This document shows, piece after piece, positions 34,897 to 43,981 of a stretch of 64,000 nucleotides of DNA (position 1 is its first letter; each line of letters opens with the position of its first letter). Below the pieces are notes generated by a model, which saw only the letters and a program-made list of their open reading frames with translations, searched no databases and was not told where the DNA came from. The DNA is taken from contig NZ_JACVPZ010000001.1 in the NCBI RefSeq assembly GCF_018881605.1, forward strand, positions 1,178,001-1,242,000, written 5' to 3'. The stretch is from Polynucleobacter sp. UB-Tiil-W10. Its GTDB lineage: Bacteria; Pseudomonadota; Gammaproteobacteria; Burkholderiales; Burkholderiaceae. Position numbers and translations under genes: made by a program.

Positions 34897-35895
34897 CTAT
34901 TGCGGTTCAATCGCTGCTTCTTTAGCGATCTTTTGATACTTGCCCATCTCTTCGCGGACGAACTTCGTAAACTCTGCGGGAGTCATTGGGGTTGCCTTAA
35001 TGCCTTTAGTCTCGTATGCAGTTTTGACTTCGGGATCTTGCATTGCTTGATTAATATCTTGATTAATCTTTTTCACAATGGCTGGTGGGGTGGCTGCAGG
35101 TGCCCATACTCCAAACCACAAACCAATTTCAAAATTGGCATAGCCTTGTTCGGCAACGCTTGGAATATCTGGGACAGCAGGATTGCGAGTTTTGCTAGTC
35201 ACTCCTAAGGCACGCACTTTGCCGCCTTTGAGTTGGCCAATAGCAGTGTCTAAAGGTGCCATATAAAAAGCAGTGCGGCCAGACATAGTGTCCTGAATCG
35301 CTTCGGGCGAACCTTTGTAGGGAACGTGAATGAGTTTGATGCCCATTACCTGATTGAAATACTCAGCTGCCAGATGGGTTGAGCTGCCAACGCCAGCAGA
35401 AGCAAAAGTAATTTCATTAGGCTTAGACTTTGCGGCAATGACCAGGTCGCGAATGGATTGATAAGGGCCATCTGCTGCAGTAATCATGACATAGGGTGTT
35501 TGCCCCAAAATAGCGACATCTACCAAGCTCTTGAGGGGATCGTAGGGAAGCTTCTTATAAATTGCAGGATTAGCAGCATATGAAGCAGATTGCACTAACA
35601 ATGTGTATCCATCTGGATCTGAGTTCACAACTACTCCGGTGCCAATCAGGCCGCCAGCACCAGGCCGATTTTCAATAATGACGGACTGCTTCCACGTTTC
35701 TGTGAGACTTTTTGCTACAACCCGTCCAGCAATATCGGCACCAGAGCCTGTGGTTAAGGGAACAATCATTTTCACGGTGCGGTTGGGGTAGCTTTGGGCA
35801 TAGGTAAGGCTAGCCCCAAAAGCGAGGAAAAATGTGAGGATAAGACTATTGAGCTTATGAGCGCCTCGCCCCCGCCCGAGTGTTGTAAACATCAT
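34897..35895 (-). CDS. Bug-type tripartite tricarboxylate transporter binding protein
   Basis: A periplasmic protein of 332 residues with a signal peptide (hydrophobic 17-33, ending ASLTYAQ). SYPNRTVKMIVPLTTGSGADIAGRVVAK is the Bug-family opening (cited here in two parts: SYPNRTVKMIVPL and TTGSGADIAGRV), with VIENRPGAGGLIG after it. Bug proteins capture carboxylates for TctAB-type carriers, but no TctAB gene is in this window. The pair ATG ATG starts at 35895 with GGAG upstream. Same strand and likely same operon as the lactonase-like gene. Confidence 0.88.
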   Translation of the reverse strand: MMFTTLGRGRGAHKLNSLILTFFLAFGASLTYAQSYPNRTVKMIVPLTTGSGADIAGRVVAKSLTETWKQSVIIENRPGAGGLIGTGVVVNSDPDGYTLLVQSASYAANPAIYKKLPYDPLKSLVDVAILGQTPYVMITAADGPYQSIRDLVIAAKSKPNEITFASAGVGSSTHLAAEYFNQVMGIKLIHVPYKGSPEAIQDTMSGRTAFYMAPLDTAIGQLKGGKVRALGVTSKTRNPAVPDIPSVAEQGYANFEIGLWFGVWAPAATPPAIVKKINQDINQAMQDPEVKTAYETKGIKATPMTPAEFTKFVREEMGKYQKIAKEAAIEPQ

Positions 35896-35993
35896 GTCTC
35901 CTGAGTATTTTTATAGTTTCGTTGGATAATCTAACATGCTCTGACAAATAGATAAATAGAAGATAAACAGAACTTGAGATAGGGTGGAGATAA

Positions 35994-36809
35994 ATGACTC
36001 AAATGCAGGATCAGCAAATCATCAAGGTAAATGGTGTCGATATTGCCTATCGTTTTGATGGCCCACAAGACGGCCCTGTTTTGTTGGTCGCAAACAGTTT
36101 GATGGCTAATGGCAGCATGTGGGATGGAAACGTGCCTGCACTAGCAGACCGCTACCGCGTATTACGCTATGACAAAAGAGGGCATGGAGGTTCTGGTCTT
36201 AGTGCCGGTCCTTACACCATTGCTCAATTGGCAGATGACGCAATCGGATTATTGGATGCGCTTGGTATTCAGAAAGCCCACTTTATGGGCTTATCCATCG
36301 GCGGCATGATTGGTCAGCAATTGGCTGCGCGATTCCCTGATCGAATTCTCTCATTGTCACTTTGTAATACCGCTTCAGAAATGCCACCACGTAGCTTGTG
36401 GGAGGAGCGTTTTGAAATTGCTCGCTCTCAAGGCATTGCTGGATTAGTGGAGGGTACGATTAAGCGCTGGTTTACTGCGCCTTTTATTGAAAGAGCCCCT
36501 CAAGAAATTGAAAAGGTACGTCAGATGATTTTGGGTACCAATGTCGATGGCTATATGGCTTGCGGTAGTGCGGTGCGCGATATGGCCCAAAGTACAATGC
36601 TTCTAAAGATTAAAGCTCCCACCCTAGTGCTGTCAGGGCGCGATGATCCAGCGTGTACTGTTGACCAAGGTATTGTGTTGCATCGTTTAATAGAGCACTC
36701 CAAAATGGTGATACTTGAGCAAGCAGCCCACTTATCTAATATTGAGCAGCCTGAAGCATTTAACAAGACGGTGCGTCAATTTATAGATTCCGTTTACGAC
36801 ACTTTGTAA
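35994..36809 (+). CDS. pcaD: Alpha/beta hydrolase, 3-oxoadipate enol-lactonase-like
   Basis: A 271-residue hydrolase. The nucleophile Ser101 lies in FMGLSIGGMIGQ, the acid in VLSGRDDPACTV (about 215) and the His in EQAAHLSNIEQP (about 245). Overall form matches PcaD, which opens 3-oxoadipate enol-lactone in the protocatechuate branch, but the rest of the pca pathway is not in the window, so substrate assignment is by resemblance only. It is divergent from the Bug/lactonase pair, which supports a shared catabolic theme. GTGGAG stands 7 bases before the ATG. Confidence 0.7.
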   Translation: MTQMQDQQIIKVNGVDIAYRFDGPQDGPVLLVANSLMANGSMWDGNVPALADRYRVLRYDKRGHGGSGLSAGPYTIAQLADDAIGLLDALGIQKAHFMGLSIGGMIGQQLAARFPDRILSLSLCNTASEMPPRSLWEERFEIARSQGIAGLVEGTIKRWFTAPFIERAPQEIEKVRQMILGTNVDGYMACGSAVRDMAQSTMLLKIKAPTLVLSGRDDPACTVDQGIVLHRLIEHSKMVILEQAAHLSNIEQPEAFNKTVRQFIDSVYDTL

Positions 36810-36867
36810 TTTGTTGTCATTATTTAGATTTTATTAACAGCATTCATTTAGAAAAGAAGGTACCTTT

Positions 36868-37446
36868 ATGGCCGAACTATCAAACGCTCAAATTCAAGAG
36901 CTCCGCACGAAAGTATTAGGCGCGGCTGCCAAAATTCCAGGCGCTTTAATTGGTCTGGGAATTTTATTCATTGTGCTGGGCATGATTGGCATCGCAGGCC
37001 AAACCTTGTTTTCATTTATTACAGTCAATGTTCTAGGCATTTTCTTATTTGCTGGCGGCGTGCTGCAAGGCGCTCATGCCTTGAAATCACAAGGCTGGAA
37101 AAGTGTTGGCGTACAACTCATTTTGGCTGCTCTCTATATTGCAGCAGCAATCTTTACTTGGGCCTTCCCAATCCCAGCACTTGAGGCGATTACGCTTTGG
37201 TTGGCAGCAATCTTTTTTGTAACTGGTGCATTGCGTTTGATCTCCGCATTCCAGCATCGCCACTTCCGCGAATGGTTCTGGTTGGTTCTATCTTCAGCAA
37301 TCTCTATCTTGATGGGCGTTCTGATCATGAACGGCTATCCAGAGTCTAGCCTTTGGCTTCCTGGAATGTTGATTGCGATTGAATTGCTATTACAGGGTTG
37401 GTCATTGTTGTTTATGGGTTTAGCGGCTCGCTCACTTACTAAATAA
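36868..37446 (+). CDS. HdeD/DUF308-type membrane protein
   Basis: A 192-residue protein with six hydrophobic helices arranged as three similar pairs (about 30-75, 85-130, 140-185), as in HdeD-like proteins. Short loops carry FQHRHFREWFW. Function is not established; relatives are linked to acid or envelope stress. AGAAGG precedes the ATG by about 9 bases. A 58-residue gene follows after 47 bases. Confidence 0.7.
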   Translation: MAELSNAQIQELRTKVLGAAAKIPGALIGLGILFIVLGMIGIAGQTLFSFITVNVLGIFLFAGGVLQGAHALKSQGWKSVGVQLILAALYIAAAIFTWAFPIPALEAITLWLAAIFFVTGALRLISAFQHRHFREWFWLVLSSAISILMGVLIMNGYPESSLWLPGMLIAIELLLQGWSLLFMGLAARSLTK

Positions 37447-37493
37447 CTCAGTAAACAATTTAATCAAGAACCGCAGAGAAAAGAGTCTTCATC

Positions 37494-37670
37494 ATGTCAA
37501 TGAAAAAAACGGATCTCTATAAGAATTTAGCTTTGAAGACTGCGCAGGGAATGAAAAATGCTTCCAAGACTCCTAAACTCGGCGCAGATGAGAAGGCAAA
37601 GTCCAAAAAAGAACTAGCAAGCGCAAATCCATTGCTAGCTTCTTTGATGGGCAAGACTAAATCTAAGTAG
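37494..37670 (+). CDS. Small Lys-rich protein, 58 residues
   Basis: A short frame starting MSMKKTDLYKNLALKTAQG and ending LLASLMGKTKSK. It is strongly basic and Ala/Lys-rich, without a TM helix or signal peptide. Start is ATG 37494; no strong ribosome-binding site, though AAGAG is 8-12 bases upstream. It is followed after 3 bases by the TTG start of an acyltransferase gene. Amphipathic helix and basic charge could suit nucleic-acid or membrane contact, but no family is recognised. Confidence 0.5.
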   Translation: MSMKKTDLYKNLALKTAQGMKNASKTPKLGADEKAKSKKELASANPLLASLMGKTKSK

Positions 37671-37673
37671 TTC

Positions 37674-38735
37674 TTGAAGCAAACATCCCCGCTTTTTCTG
37701 GTTGATATCCTCAAGGTCCTAGCGGCCTTGATGATCATTCTTCATCATCTCTCGAGTTATGGGCAAATTGCTGAGGATGCCCGTAGAGTTCTTCCTGGTC
37801 TAATGACTTGGTTATTTGAGTACGGGCGTTATGCAGTACAAATCTTTTTAGTCATGGCAGGTTATTTGGCTGCCCAGTCTTTGAGTAGATATGCCAATAC
37901 CAAATTTAGTGCTAATGGTTTGCTCAAACTGATTCTGAATCGTTATCTCCGTTTATTTGCCCCGTATGCTGCCGCATTAATTTTTACAATTGTGTGCGCA
38001 TACATTGCGCGTATTTGGGTGAATGATGAGTTTGTTGGGCAATCAGAAACTCTCTCGCAATTTTTAGCGCATCTCTTTTTTATTCAGGGCATCTTAGGGC
38101 TTGATTCCATTTCTGCAGGCGCTTGGTATGTTGCAATTGATTGGCAGTTATATTCAGTATTAGCTATCGTGTTTGTCTCTTTCCCAAGTTATCGAGCGCT
38201 GATTTGGTTGATTAGTATTTTCGCGGTGAGCTCTTTGTTATTTTTTAATCGTTCGAGCGAATATGAGGCGTTTTTTATTTATTTCCTGGGCTCTTATGGA
38301 TTAGGTGTCTTAGCTTATTTGGCTAGCGGCTTTCAAGATGCTGGTGTGAAGCGCGTAGCGAAGATAGCTCTGATCTTAATTGGCCTCATCATTGCTGCTG
38401 CCTCGTTTCAGCAGATTTGGTTAAGAAACTTCCTTGCCTGGTTTGTGGCGTTGGCTTTGTATTTATGGGGCAACACGCACTACCCAAAAAGTCTTAGTGG
38501 AAGCAACTTATTAAAATGTATTTCCTGGGGAAGTAAGCGCTCTTACTGCGCTTTCTTAATTCACTTCGCATTTATTTTGTTAGCGAATACGCTCTATATT
38601 GCCCTGGGTTTTCATATACAAAAAAGCGGTGCGCTAGCGCTTGCGTTGATGCTAGGAGTTATTGCTTGCAGCATCTTTGCGGCTAATTACTTTTATCGCT
38701 GGATAGAAGTTCCTGCGAACAAACTTAAAGTCTAG
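37674..38735 (+). CDS. Acyltransferase 3 family membrane protein
   Basis: A 353-residue integral membrane acyltransferase of the OafA/YrhL type with about ten TM helices. The conserved His pair is at residues 24-25 (MIILHHLSSYG), then LNRYLRLFAPY and AGAWYVAIDWQLY. Members O-acylate glycans and lipids, and a polysaccharide target would fit the locus earlier in the window. The start is TTG at 37674; the frame has no ATG before the His motif. It ends one base before the convergent DUF615 gene. Confidence 0.8.
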   Translation: MKQTSPLFLVDILKVLAALMIILHHLSSYGQIAEDARRVLPGLMTWLFEYGRYAVQIFLVMAGYLAAQSLSRYANTKFSANGLLKLILNRYLRLFAPYAAALIFTIVCAYIARIWVNDEFVGQSETLSQFLAHLFFIQGILGLDSISAGAWYVAIDWQLYSVLAIVFVSFPSYRALIWLISIFAVSSLLFFNRSSEYEAFFIYFLGSYGLGVLAYLASGFQDAGVKRVAKIALILIGLIIAAASFQQIWLRNFLAWFVALALYLWGNTHYPKSLSGSNLLKCISWGSKRSYCAFLIHFAFILLANTLYIALGFHIQKSGALALALMLGVIACSIFAANYFYRWIEVPANKLKV

Positions 38736-38736
38736 T

Positions 38737-39264
38737 TTATAGACCCATATCTTTGAGTACGCGGAAAATCTCGCGGTAAGCCTTGGGCGGCTTGTTTTGT
38801 TCTTTCTCACGACGCGCATTCCGTATTAAGGTGCGCATATTCTGAATATCCATATTAGGATATTGCTCAATCATTTTGGTGAAGGCTTCATCATTTGCAA
38901 TCAGCCTATCGCGATAGCTCTCTAAAAAATGCAGCTTAGCTGTTTCTGCTTTGCTGACACCTTGGATTGCATCCAAACGTTTCTGAATAGTATCTAATTC
39001 TTCCTCATCTAAGAAGCGCATGAGTTTGCCAAGATATTGTTTATGACGGCGAATCGCCTCAAAACTCTTAATCTTGTTCGTCTCTGCAATTGCTGTTTTA
39101 ATCGCCTCATCCATGGGGATGGTTTTTAAGGCATCGCTACTTAAGGCGGCCAAAACTTCCGCCAATTTCTGGCGCTCAGTCATTTGGCGCTTTAGCTCAG
39201 ACTTACTAGGCCCATCATCAGCCTCAACCAGCTTGGGAGTGCGATTCTTCTCATTAATATGCAT
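38737..39264 (-). CDS. darP: DUF615 ribosome-associated protein (YjgA/DarP)
   Basis: A 175-residue, highly charged protein with the DUF615 features GPSKSELKRQM near residue 19, RRHKQYLGKLMR in the middle and RTLIRNARREKEQNKPPKAY near the end. E. coli YjgA/DarP binds the large-subunit precursor. Nothing unusual is seen. The ATG at 39264 is downstream of the HTH/toxin pair on the same strand, but with its own 31-base gap and possible promoter. Confidence 0.85.
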   Translation of the reverse strand: MHINEKNRTPKLVEADDGPSKSELKRQMTERQKLAEVLAALSSDALKTIPMDEAIKTAIAETNKIKSFEAIRRHKQYLGKLMRFLDEEELDTIQKRLDAIQGVSKAETAKLHFLESYRDRLIANDEAFTKMIEQYPNMDIQNMRTLIRNARREKEQNKPPKAYREIFRVLKDMGL

Positions 39265-39295
39265 ACGGGTATTTTAGACGGGTATTGGAATTTTA

Positions 39296-39613
39296 CTATT
39301 CTTTGTTGATTTTCTGCTTCAGTAGTTTTAGATCGGTACTTGAAAATAATTGGCTTCTACCAATGATTGATGTTGGCTTCAATCTACCGGCCTGAACGTA
39401 TCTACGTAGGGTGGGAAGTGAGACCTCTAAAAATTCTGCAGCCTCTTCTGCTGAAAAGGTTGCATTTCTTAGGTGTCCAAATACTTGCTCATGTGTATAG
39501 TCAGACTCTTGGAACGCATTTATCGCAATCAAAGAGAAAAATTTAATACGTTCTTTTGAGGGCATTTTTCGTACGTGATCAAATAGATCCTCTGCAGTCA
39601 TGTATTGAGTCAT
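39296..39613 (-). CDS. Excisionase-type helix-turn-helix protein, putative antitoxin
   Basis: 105 residues. The C-terminal part is a MerR/excisionase-type winged HTH: FSAEEAAEFLEVSLPTLRRYV then AGRLKPTSIIGRSQLF. The N-terminal 50 residues are helical and would suit contact with a toxin. It follows the RelE-like gene by 40 bases in the same direction, so the order is toxin first. It is the best candidate for the repressor that binds the 18-bp palindrome upstream of the pair. Confidence 0.75.
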   Translation of the reverse strand: MTQYMTAEDLFDHVRKMPSKERIKFFSLIAINAFQESDYTHEQVFGHLRNATFSAEEAAEFLEVSLPTLRRYVQAGRLKPTSIIGRSQLFSSTDLKLLKQKINKE

Positions 39614-39653
39614 ATATAGACCTTACTTTCTGTATTGAAGTGGCTTGAAGATG

Positions 39654-39956
39654 TCATTTGAATCGAATAGATTTCTTTAATTGCGTATAAAAATTTTCAT
39701 GATGTCCGATTTGACAAAATTCAATCCAGGTTATTTCTGTCACACCTGAAAAATAATCAAATTGATACGCCATCAAATATTCCTGTGTATTAAAGCGAAA
39801 TTTATAAACAAACACCCCCTGTAAATCACCCAGCTTTTGTTGGCCTATCCTAGGGTTATTACAAACTTCAGCCACCCTAATTTCAATTGCTAACTGCAAA
39901 GGCTTAGAGGCCTTTTTTACAAATTGGGCAAAAGCTTTTTTATAGGTAGTTCTCAT
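39654..39956 (-). CDS. RelE/ParE-like toxin
   Basis: A 100-residue protein: TTYKKAFAQFVKKASKPLQ, then KLGDLQGVFVYKFRFNTQEYLMAY and a C-terminal GHHENFYTQLKKSIR, matching the mRNA interferase RelE-superfamily layout with a final Tyr/His-rich strand. ATG 39956 is inside the first base of an 18-bp palindrome. With the HTH protein downstream it forms a likely toxin-antitoxin pair with reversed (toxin-first) order. Confidence 0.75.
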   Translation of the reverse strand: MRTTYKKAFAQFVKKASKPLQLAIEIRVAEVCNNPRIGQQKLGDLQGVFVYKFRFNTQEYLMAYQFDYFSGVTEITWIEFCQIGHHENFYTQLKKSIRFK

Positions 39957-39973
39957 GATCTAATATTAGATCA
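39956..39973. promoter_or_regulatory. Perfect 18-bp palindrome, likely operator of the toxin-HTH pair
   Basis: TGATCTAATATTAGATCA reads the same on both strands and touches the toxin start codon at 39956. Upstream on the minus strand TTGGTA and TAGAAT with a 17-base spacer form a possible promoter whose transcript would begin near the palindrome. Position and perfect symmetry point to autorepression by the excisionase-type protein. Confidence 0.7.
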
Positions 39974-40070
39974 ATTTTGATTCTATAACAAATCAACAAA
40001 AATACCAAGAAATACCTGAATTTTTGTATTGGTAAATAATGGGGTCAATTTCGTTTTCGGCGGCGGACAT

Positions 40071-41696
40071 ATGACTCAAACAAATACTTACGACTACATC
40101 ATTATTGGGGCAGGTAGTGCCGGCTGCATGTTGGCTAAGCGTTTGACGGAGAATCCTAATAAGAGGGTCTTGTTGATTGAGGCGGGTAAGAACGATAACT
40201 ACATCTGGATACATATTCCGGTGGGGTATTTGTATTGCATCGATAACCCTAGGGCAGATTGGCGTTTCAAAACGGCTGCAGAAAAAGGCTTGAACGGACG
40301 CTCATTGTTATATCCCCGTGGCCGTGTTTTGGGTGGATGCTCTTCAATCAACGGCATGATTTATATGCGCGGCCAAGCGGGCGACTATGAGTCTTGGGTG
40401 CGGGCAACCGGAGACGATTCATGGTCTTGGGAAAATGCGCTTCAGCGCTACAAGTCATTTGAGGATTACCACAGCGCTGCTAATCAATGGCATGGCAAAG
40501 GTGGTGAGTGGACTGTTTCCAAGCAGCGCCTCCGTTGGCCCATCATGGATCGATTTAAGGAGGCTGCGGTTGAAGCTGGTATTCCGGCCTCCGACGACTT
40601 TAATTGTGGTGATAACTTTGGCGTAGGTTACTTTGATGTGAGTCAGCGTGCCGGTTGGCGCTTAAATACTTCCAAAGCTTTTTTAAGGGATGCCGCCAAG
40701 CGCAGCAACCTTACGGTTCTCACTGAAGCCATAGTCACCAAACTGAAAATAGATCCCATTACAAAAAATTGTCTTGGAGTGGAATTCATTCAAAATGGAC
40801 AAGCCCGCGAAGCCTTATGTGCAATCGAGCAGGGTGGCGAAGTATTGCTAAGTGCCGGTGCAATTGGTAGCGTACAAATTTTGGAACGCTCTGGTATTGG
40901 TTCTGCTGCACATCTTAGTCAATTGGGCATCCCTGTTATCGCCGATCTCCCGGGGGTTGGTGAGAATCTGCAAGACCACTTACAACTGCGCATGGTTTAC
41001 AAAGTAAATGGCATTAAGACCTTGAATACCAAAGCCAATACGCTCTGGGGCAAGATGATGATTGGCTTAGAGTATGTGCTTAAGCGCTCTGGCCCAATGT
41101 CGATGGCGCCTTCGCAGTTGGGTGCCTTCGCCTATAGTTCACCAGAACAAAAGAGTGCAAACGTGGAGTATCACGTGCAACCATTGTCTTTAGAGAAGTT
41201 TGGCGAAGACTTGCATTCATTCAATGCCTTCACAGCAAGTGTGTGCAATTTACGTCCCACTTCGCGAGGTAGTGTGCATATTCACTCAACAGATCCAGAA
41301 GCACCGCCAGTCATTAGCCCAAATTATTTATCGACCGATGAAGATCGCAAAGTGGCAGCAGAGTCTTTGCGTTTGACTCGCAAGATTGTCCAGCAAGCTG
41401 CGCTCGGTCCTTATGCCCCAGAGGAATATAAGCCTGGCATGCAATATCAAACTGATGATGAGTTAGCAAAAGCTGCTGGTGACATTGGTACAACGATCTT
41501 CCATCCGGTAGGCACTTGCAAGATGGGACGTGCTGATGACCCGATGGCTGTACTTGATTCGGAGTTGCGCGTGATGGGTATTCATCATCTGCGCGTTGTA
41601 GATGCTTCAGCCATGCCTACGATTACCTCTGGCAATACTGCTGCACCTACGATGATGATTGCAGAGCGCGCAGCGGAATTGCTTACGAGTGCCTAA
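40071..41696 (+). CDS. GMC-family FAD oxidoreductase (choline/alcohol dehydrogenase-like)
   Basis: A 541-residue flavoprotein: YIIIGAGSAGCMLAKRL near 8-24 for FAD, PRGRVLGGCSSINGMIYMR near 80-98, and the C-terminal IFHPVGTCKMGR with the catalytic His plus NTAAPTMMIAERAAELL. Substrates in the family include choline and long-chain or aromatic alcohols; not resolvable here. The open frame extends to 40029, but ATG 40071 gives the standard N-terminus. It overlaps the transporter gene by 8 bases. Confidence 0.88.
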   Translation: MTQTNTYDYIIIGAGSAGCMLAKRLTENPNKRVLLIEAGKNDNYIWIHIPVGYLYCIDNPRADWRFKTAAEKGLNGRSLLYPRGRVLGGCSSINGMIYMRGQAGDYESWVRATGDDSWSWENALQRYKSFEDYHSAANQWHGKGGEWTVSKQRLRWPIMDRFKEAAVEAGIPASDDFNCGDNFGVGYFDVSQRAGWRLNTSKAFLRDAAKRSNLTVLTEAIVTKLKIDPITKNCLGVEFIQNGQAREALCAIEQGGEVLLSAGAIGSVQILERSGIGSAAHLSQLGIPVIADLPGVGENLQDHLQLRMVYKVNGIKTLNTKANTLWGKMMIGLEYVLKRSGPMSMAPSQLGAFAYSSPEQKSANVEYHVQPLSLEKFGEDLHSFNAFTASVCNLRPTSRGSVHIHSTDPEAPPVISPNYLSTDEDRKVAAESLRLTRKIVQQAALGPYAPEEYKPGMQYQTDDELAKAAGDIGTTIFHPVGTCKMGRADDPMAVLDSELRVMGIHHLRVVDASAMPTITSGNTAAPTMMIAERAAELLTSA

Positions 41697-42606
41697 GACC
41701 CCACAGAAAACTTACTCATTACCAGCGAGTCATTTATTGCTGGCGCTAGCCATAGTGGCGGTGTGGGGTACAAACTTTGTAGTGATTAAGTTATCGCTTG
41801 GCGCATTTCCACCATTTCTGTTTGCCGCATTGCGCTACACATTTGCTTTTCTGCCGCTGGTGTTTTTTATGCCAAGACCTAAAGTGTCTTGGATCAATCT
41901 CTGTATTTATGGCTTGGCAGTGGGGGTGGGGCAGTTCGGTATTTTGTACTTTGCGATTGATGGGCGCATTTCCCCAGGCCTAGCTTCGCTAGTCATCCAG
42001 ACACAGGTATTTTTCACAATCGGCTTTGCAATGTTTTTTGCGAAAGAGCGTTTGCGTATTTATCAAATGCTGGCCGTGCTGGTAGCTATGACCGGTTTAG
42101 GAATTATTGCGCTGCACACTGATGCGAATACGACCTTCCTCGGTTTGGCTTTGGTTGTATTTACTGGGTTCTCTTGGGGGGTGGCAAACACCGTCAGTCG
42201 TAGGGCGGGCTCTATCAATATGCTGGCCTACGTGGTTTGGGCGAGCGCTTTTGCAATTCCCCCCTTATTTGCGATTTCTTACCTTTTTGAGGGTGGGTGG
42301 GAGCATATGAGTACTTCTTTAACCTCAGCCCCAGTAGGGTCATGGGCTGGTGTTCTTTGGCAGTCTTGGGGAAACACCATCTTTGGTTATTCGGCTTGGG
42401 CTTGGCTCCTTTCTAAGCATCCAGCGGCAGTGGTAGCGCCTGCGCCCTTGCTGGTACCTATTTTTGGCATGGGGGCGGCAGCCTATTTCTTGGGAGAGTC
42501 TTTGCCAGCATGGAAGATCTTGGCAGCGGGCTTGGTGATCGTTGGGCTGATCATCAACCTTTTTTGGCCAAACATTGAGCGTGGCCTTAAAAGACGATTT
42601 TCATAA
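41689..42606 (+). CDS. EamA/DMT-family transporter
   Basis: A ten-TM exporter-type protein of about 305 residues: AVWGTNFVVIKLSLGAFPP opens the first EamA repeat and VVFTGFSWGVANTVSRRAG the second. Members export amino acids or metabolites. The start is best placed at GTG 41689, overlapping the stop of the GMC gene; the more upstream TTG at 41659 lies deep in the GMC gene. Linked expression with the oxidoreductase is likely. Confidence 0.8.
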   Translation: MPKTPQKTYSLPASHLLLALAIVAVWGTNFVVIKLSLGAFPPFLFAALRYTFAFLPLVFFMPRPKVSWINLCIYGLAVGVGQFGILYFAIDGRISPGLASLVIQTQVFFTIGFAMFFAKERLRIYQMLAVLVAMTGLGIIALHTDANTTFLGLALVVFTGFSWGVANTVSRRAGSINMLAYVVWASAFAIPPLFAISYLFEGGWEHMSTSLTSAPVGSWAGVLWQSWGNTIFGYSAWAWLLSKHPAAVVAPAPLLVPIFGMGAAAYFLGESLPAWKILAAGLVIVGLIINLFWPNIERGLKRRFS

Positions 42607-42631
42607 GCCTCTAGAGCTAATGTAAAACCCT

Positions 42632-42661
42632 AATACAAAGCCCTTTTTTTGCCTTTGTATT
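42632..42661. terminator. Possible terminator after the EamA transporter gene
   Basis: AATACAAAG at 42632-42640 pairs perfectly with CTTTGTATT at 42653-42661 around a T-rich 12-base loop. It stands 25 bases after the EamA stop and 80 before livK. The stem is AT-rich and the T-run sits in the loop, so efficiency is doubtful. Confidence 0.4.
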
Positions 42662-42741
42662 AACAGTAAGATAACTGTTCGTTTCGGTTTTACATATAAA
42701 AAAGTATTTATTAATTAGCAATTTTTAGTCATGGAGACTTT

Positions 42742-43926
42742 ATGAACATTCGTCATCACATTTTTGCAGTAGCCGCTGCTGCAATGCTTACAACCGGCGC
42801 TTATGCTGCCGATATCAAACTTGGTGTTGCAGGTCCATTTACTGGTGGTTCATCCTCAATGGGTGTCAGTATGCGTGACGGTGTTCGCCTTGCTGCAAAA
42901 GAAATTAATGCTGCTGGTGGCATCAACGGCAACAAAATCGTTTTGGTTGAGCGCGATGATGAAGCAAAAAACGAACGTGGCGTACAAATTGCACAAGAAT
43001 TAATTAACAACGAAAAAGTAGTTGCTACTTTGGGTTACATTAATACTGGTGTTGCATTGGCCTCACAACGCTTCTATCAAGAAGCAAAGATTCCAGTATT
43101 TAACAACGTTGCAACAGGTACATTGATTACTCATCAGTTCCCAAATGCTGCTGAAAACTACGTATTCCGTAATGCTGCAGCTGACAATATTCAAGCACCA
43201 ATGATCGCCAAAGAAGCGGTTGAGAAGCGTGGTTTAAAGAAGGTAGCAATTTTGGCTGACTCAACAAACTACGGTCAGTTAGGCCGTGAGGACTTAGAGA
43301 AGGCATTGAAAGGTTACGGCGTAACTCCAGTCGCAACTGAAAAGTTCAATATTGGTGACGTAGATATGACTTCACAATTGCTCAAAGCAAAGAATGCTGG
43401 CGCTGATGTTGTTTTGACATACGCAATCGGACCTGAGTTGGCACAAATTGCTAACGGTATGGCGAAGTTGGGTTGGAAAAAACCAATGATTGGTAGCTGG
43501 ACATTGTCAATGGCGAGCTTTATTGATACAGCCGGTAAGAATGGTGATGGCGCAACAATGCCAGAAACTTTCATTCAAAGTCCTGCAACAACTCCAAAGC
43601 GTAAAGCTTTCGTTGAAGCTTACTTGAAAGACTTCAAGCCTAAGAATGGCATTATTGCTTCTCCAGTTTCTGCTGCTCAAGGATATGACTCTGTTTATTT
43701 GTTGGCTGCCGCTATCAAGCAGGCAAACAGCACAGAGGGACCAAAGATTTTGGCGGCATTGCAAGATCTCAAGACTCCTGTTGAAGGCGTTGTGATTACT
43801 TACAACAAGCCATTCACTGCAACAGACCATGAGGCTATCAAGTCAAAAGACGTAGTTATGGGTGTGGTTGAAAGCGGCCGTGTTCAGTTCTTGAATGCTG
43901 AAGACGCAACAGCGAAAAAGAAGTAA
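42742..43926 (+). CDS. livK: Branched-chain amino acid ABC transporter substrate-binding protein
   Basis: A periplasmic binding protein of 394 residues with signal peptide (HIFAVAAAAMLTTGAYA, cleavage near residue 22) and the type I fold typical of LivK: IKLGVAGPFTGGSSSMGVSM, then LAAKEINAAGGINGNKI. Codons are the preferred ones of the genome, fitting high expression. GGAG stands before the ATG. A strong terminator follows, separating it from livH, so it can be expressed above the membrane components. Ligand may be leucine or another amino acid or amide. Confidence 0.88.
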   Translation: MNIRHHIFAVAAAAMLTTGAYAADIKLGVAGPFTGGSSSMGVSMRDGVRLAAKEINAAGGINGNKIVLVERDDEAKNERGVQIAQELINNEKVVATLGYINTGVALASQRFYQEAKIPVFNNVATGTLITHQFPNAAENYVFRNAAADNIQAPMIAKEAVEKRGLKKVAILADSTNYGQLGREDLEKALKGYGVTPVATEKFNIGDVDMTSQLLKAKNAGADVVLTYAIGPELAQIANGMAKLGWKKPMIGSWTLSMASFIDTAGKNGDGATMPETFIQSPATTPKRKAFVEAYLKDFKPKNGIIASPVSAAQGYDSVYLLAAAIKQANSTEGPKILAALQDLKTPVEGVVITYNKPFTATDHEAIKSKDVVMGVVESGRVQFLNAEDATAKKK

Positions 43927-43981
43927 TTTAAGCTCTAGGGCAGGCAATCTAAATAATTATTTTGCACTGCAGCATTAGATA

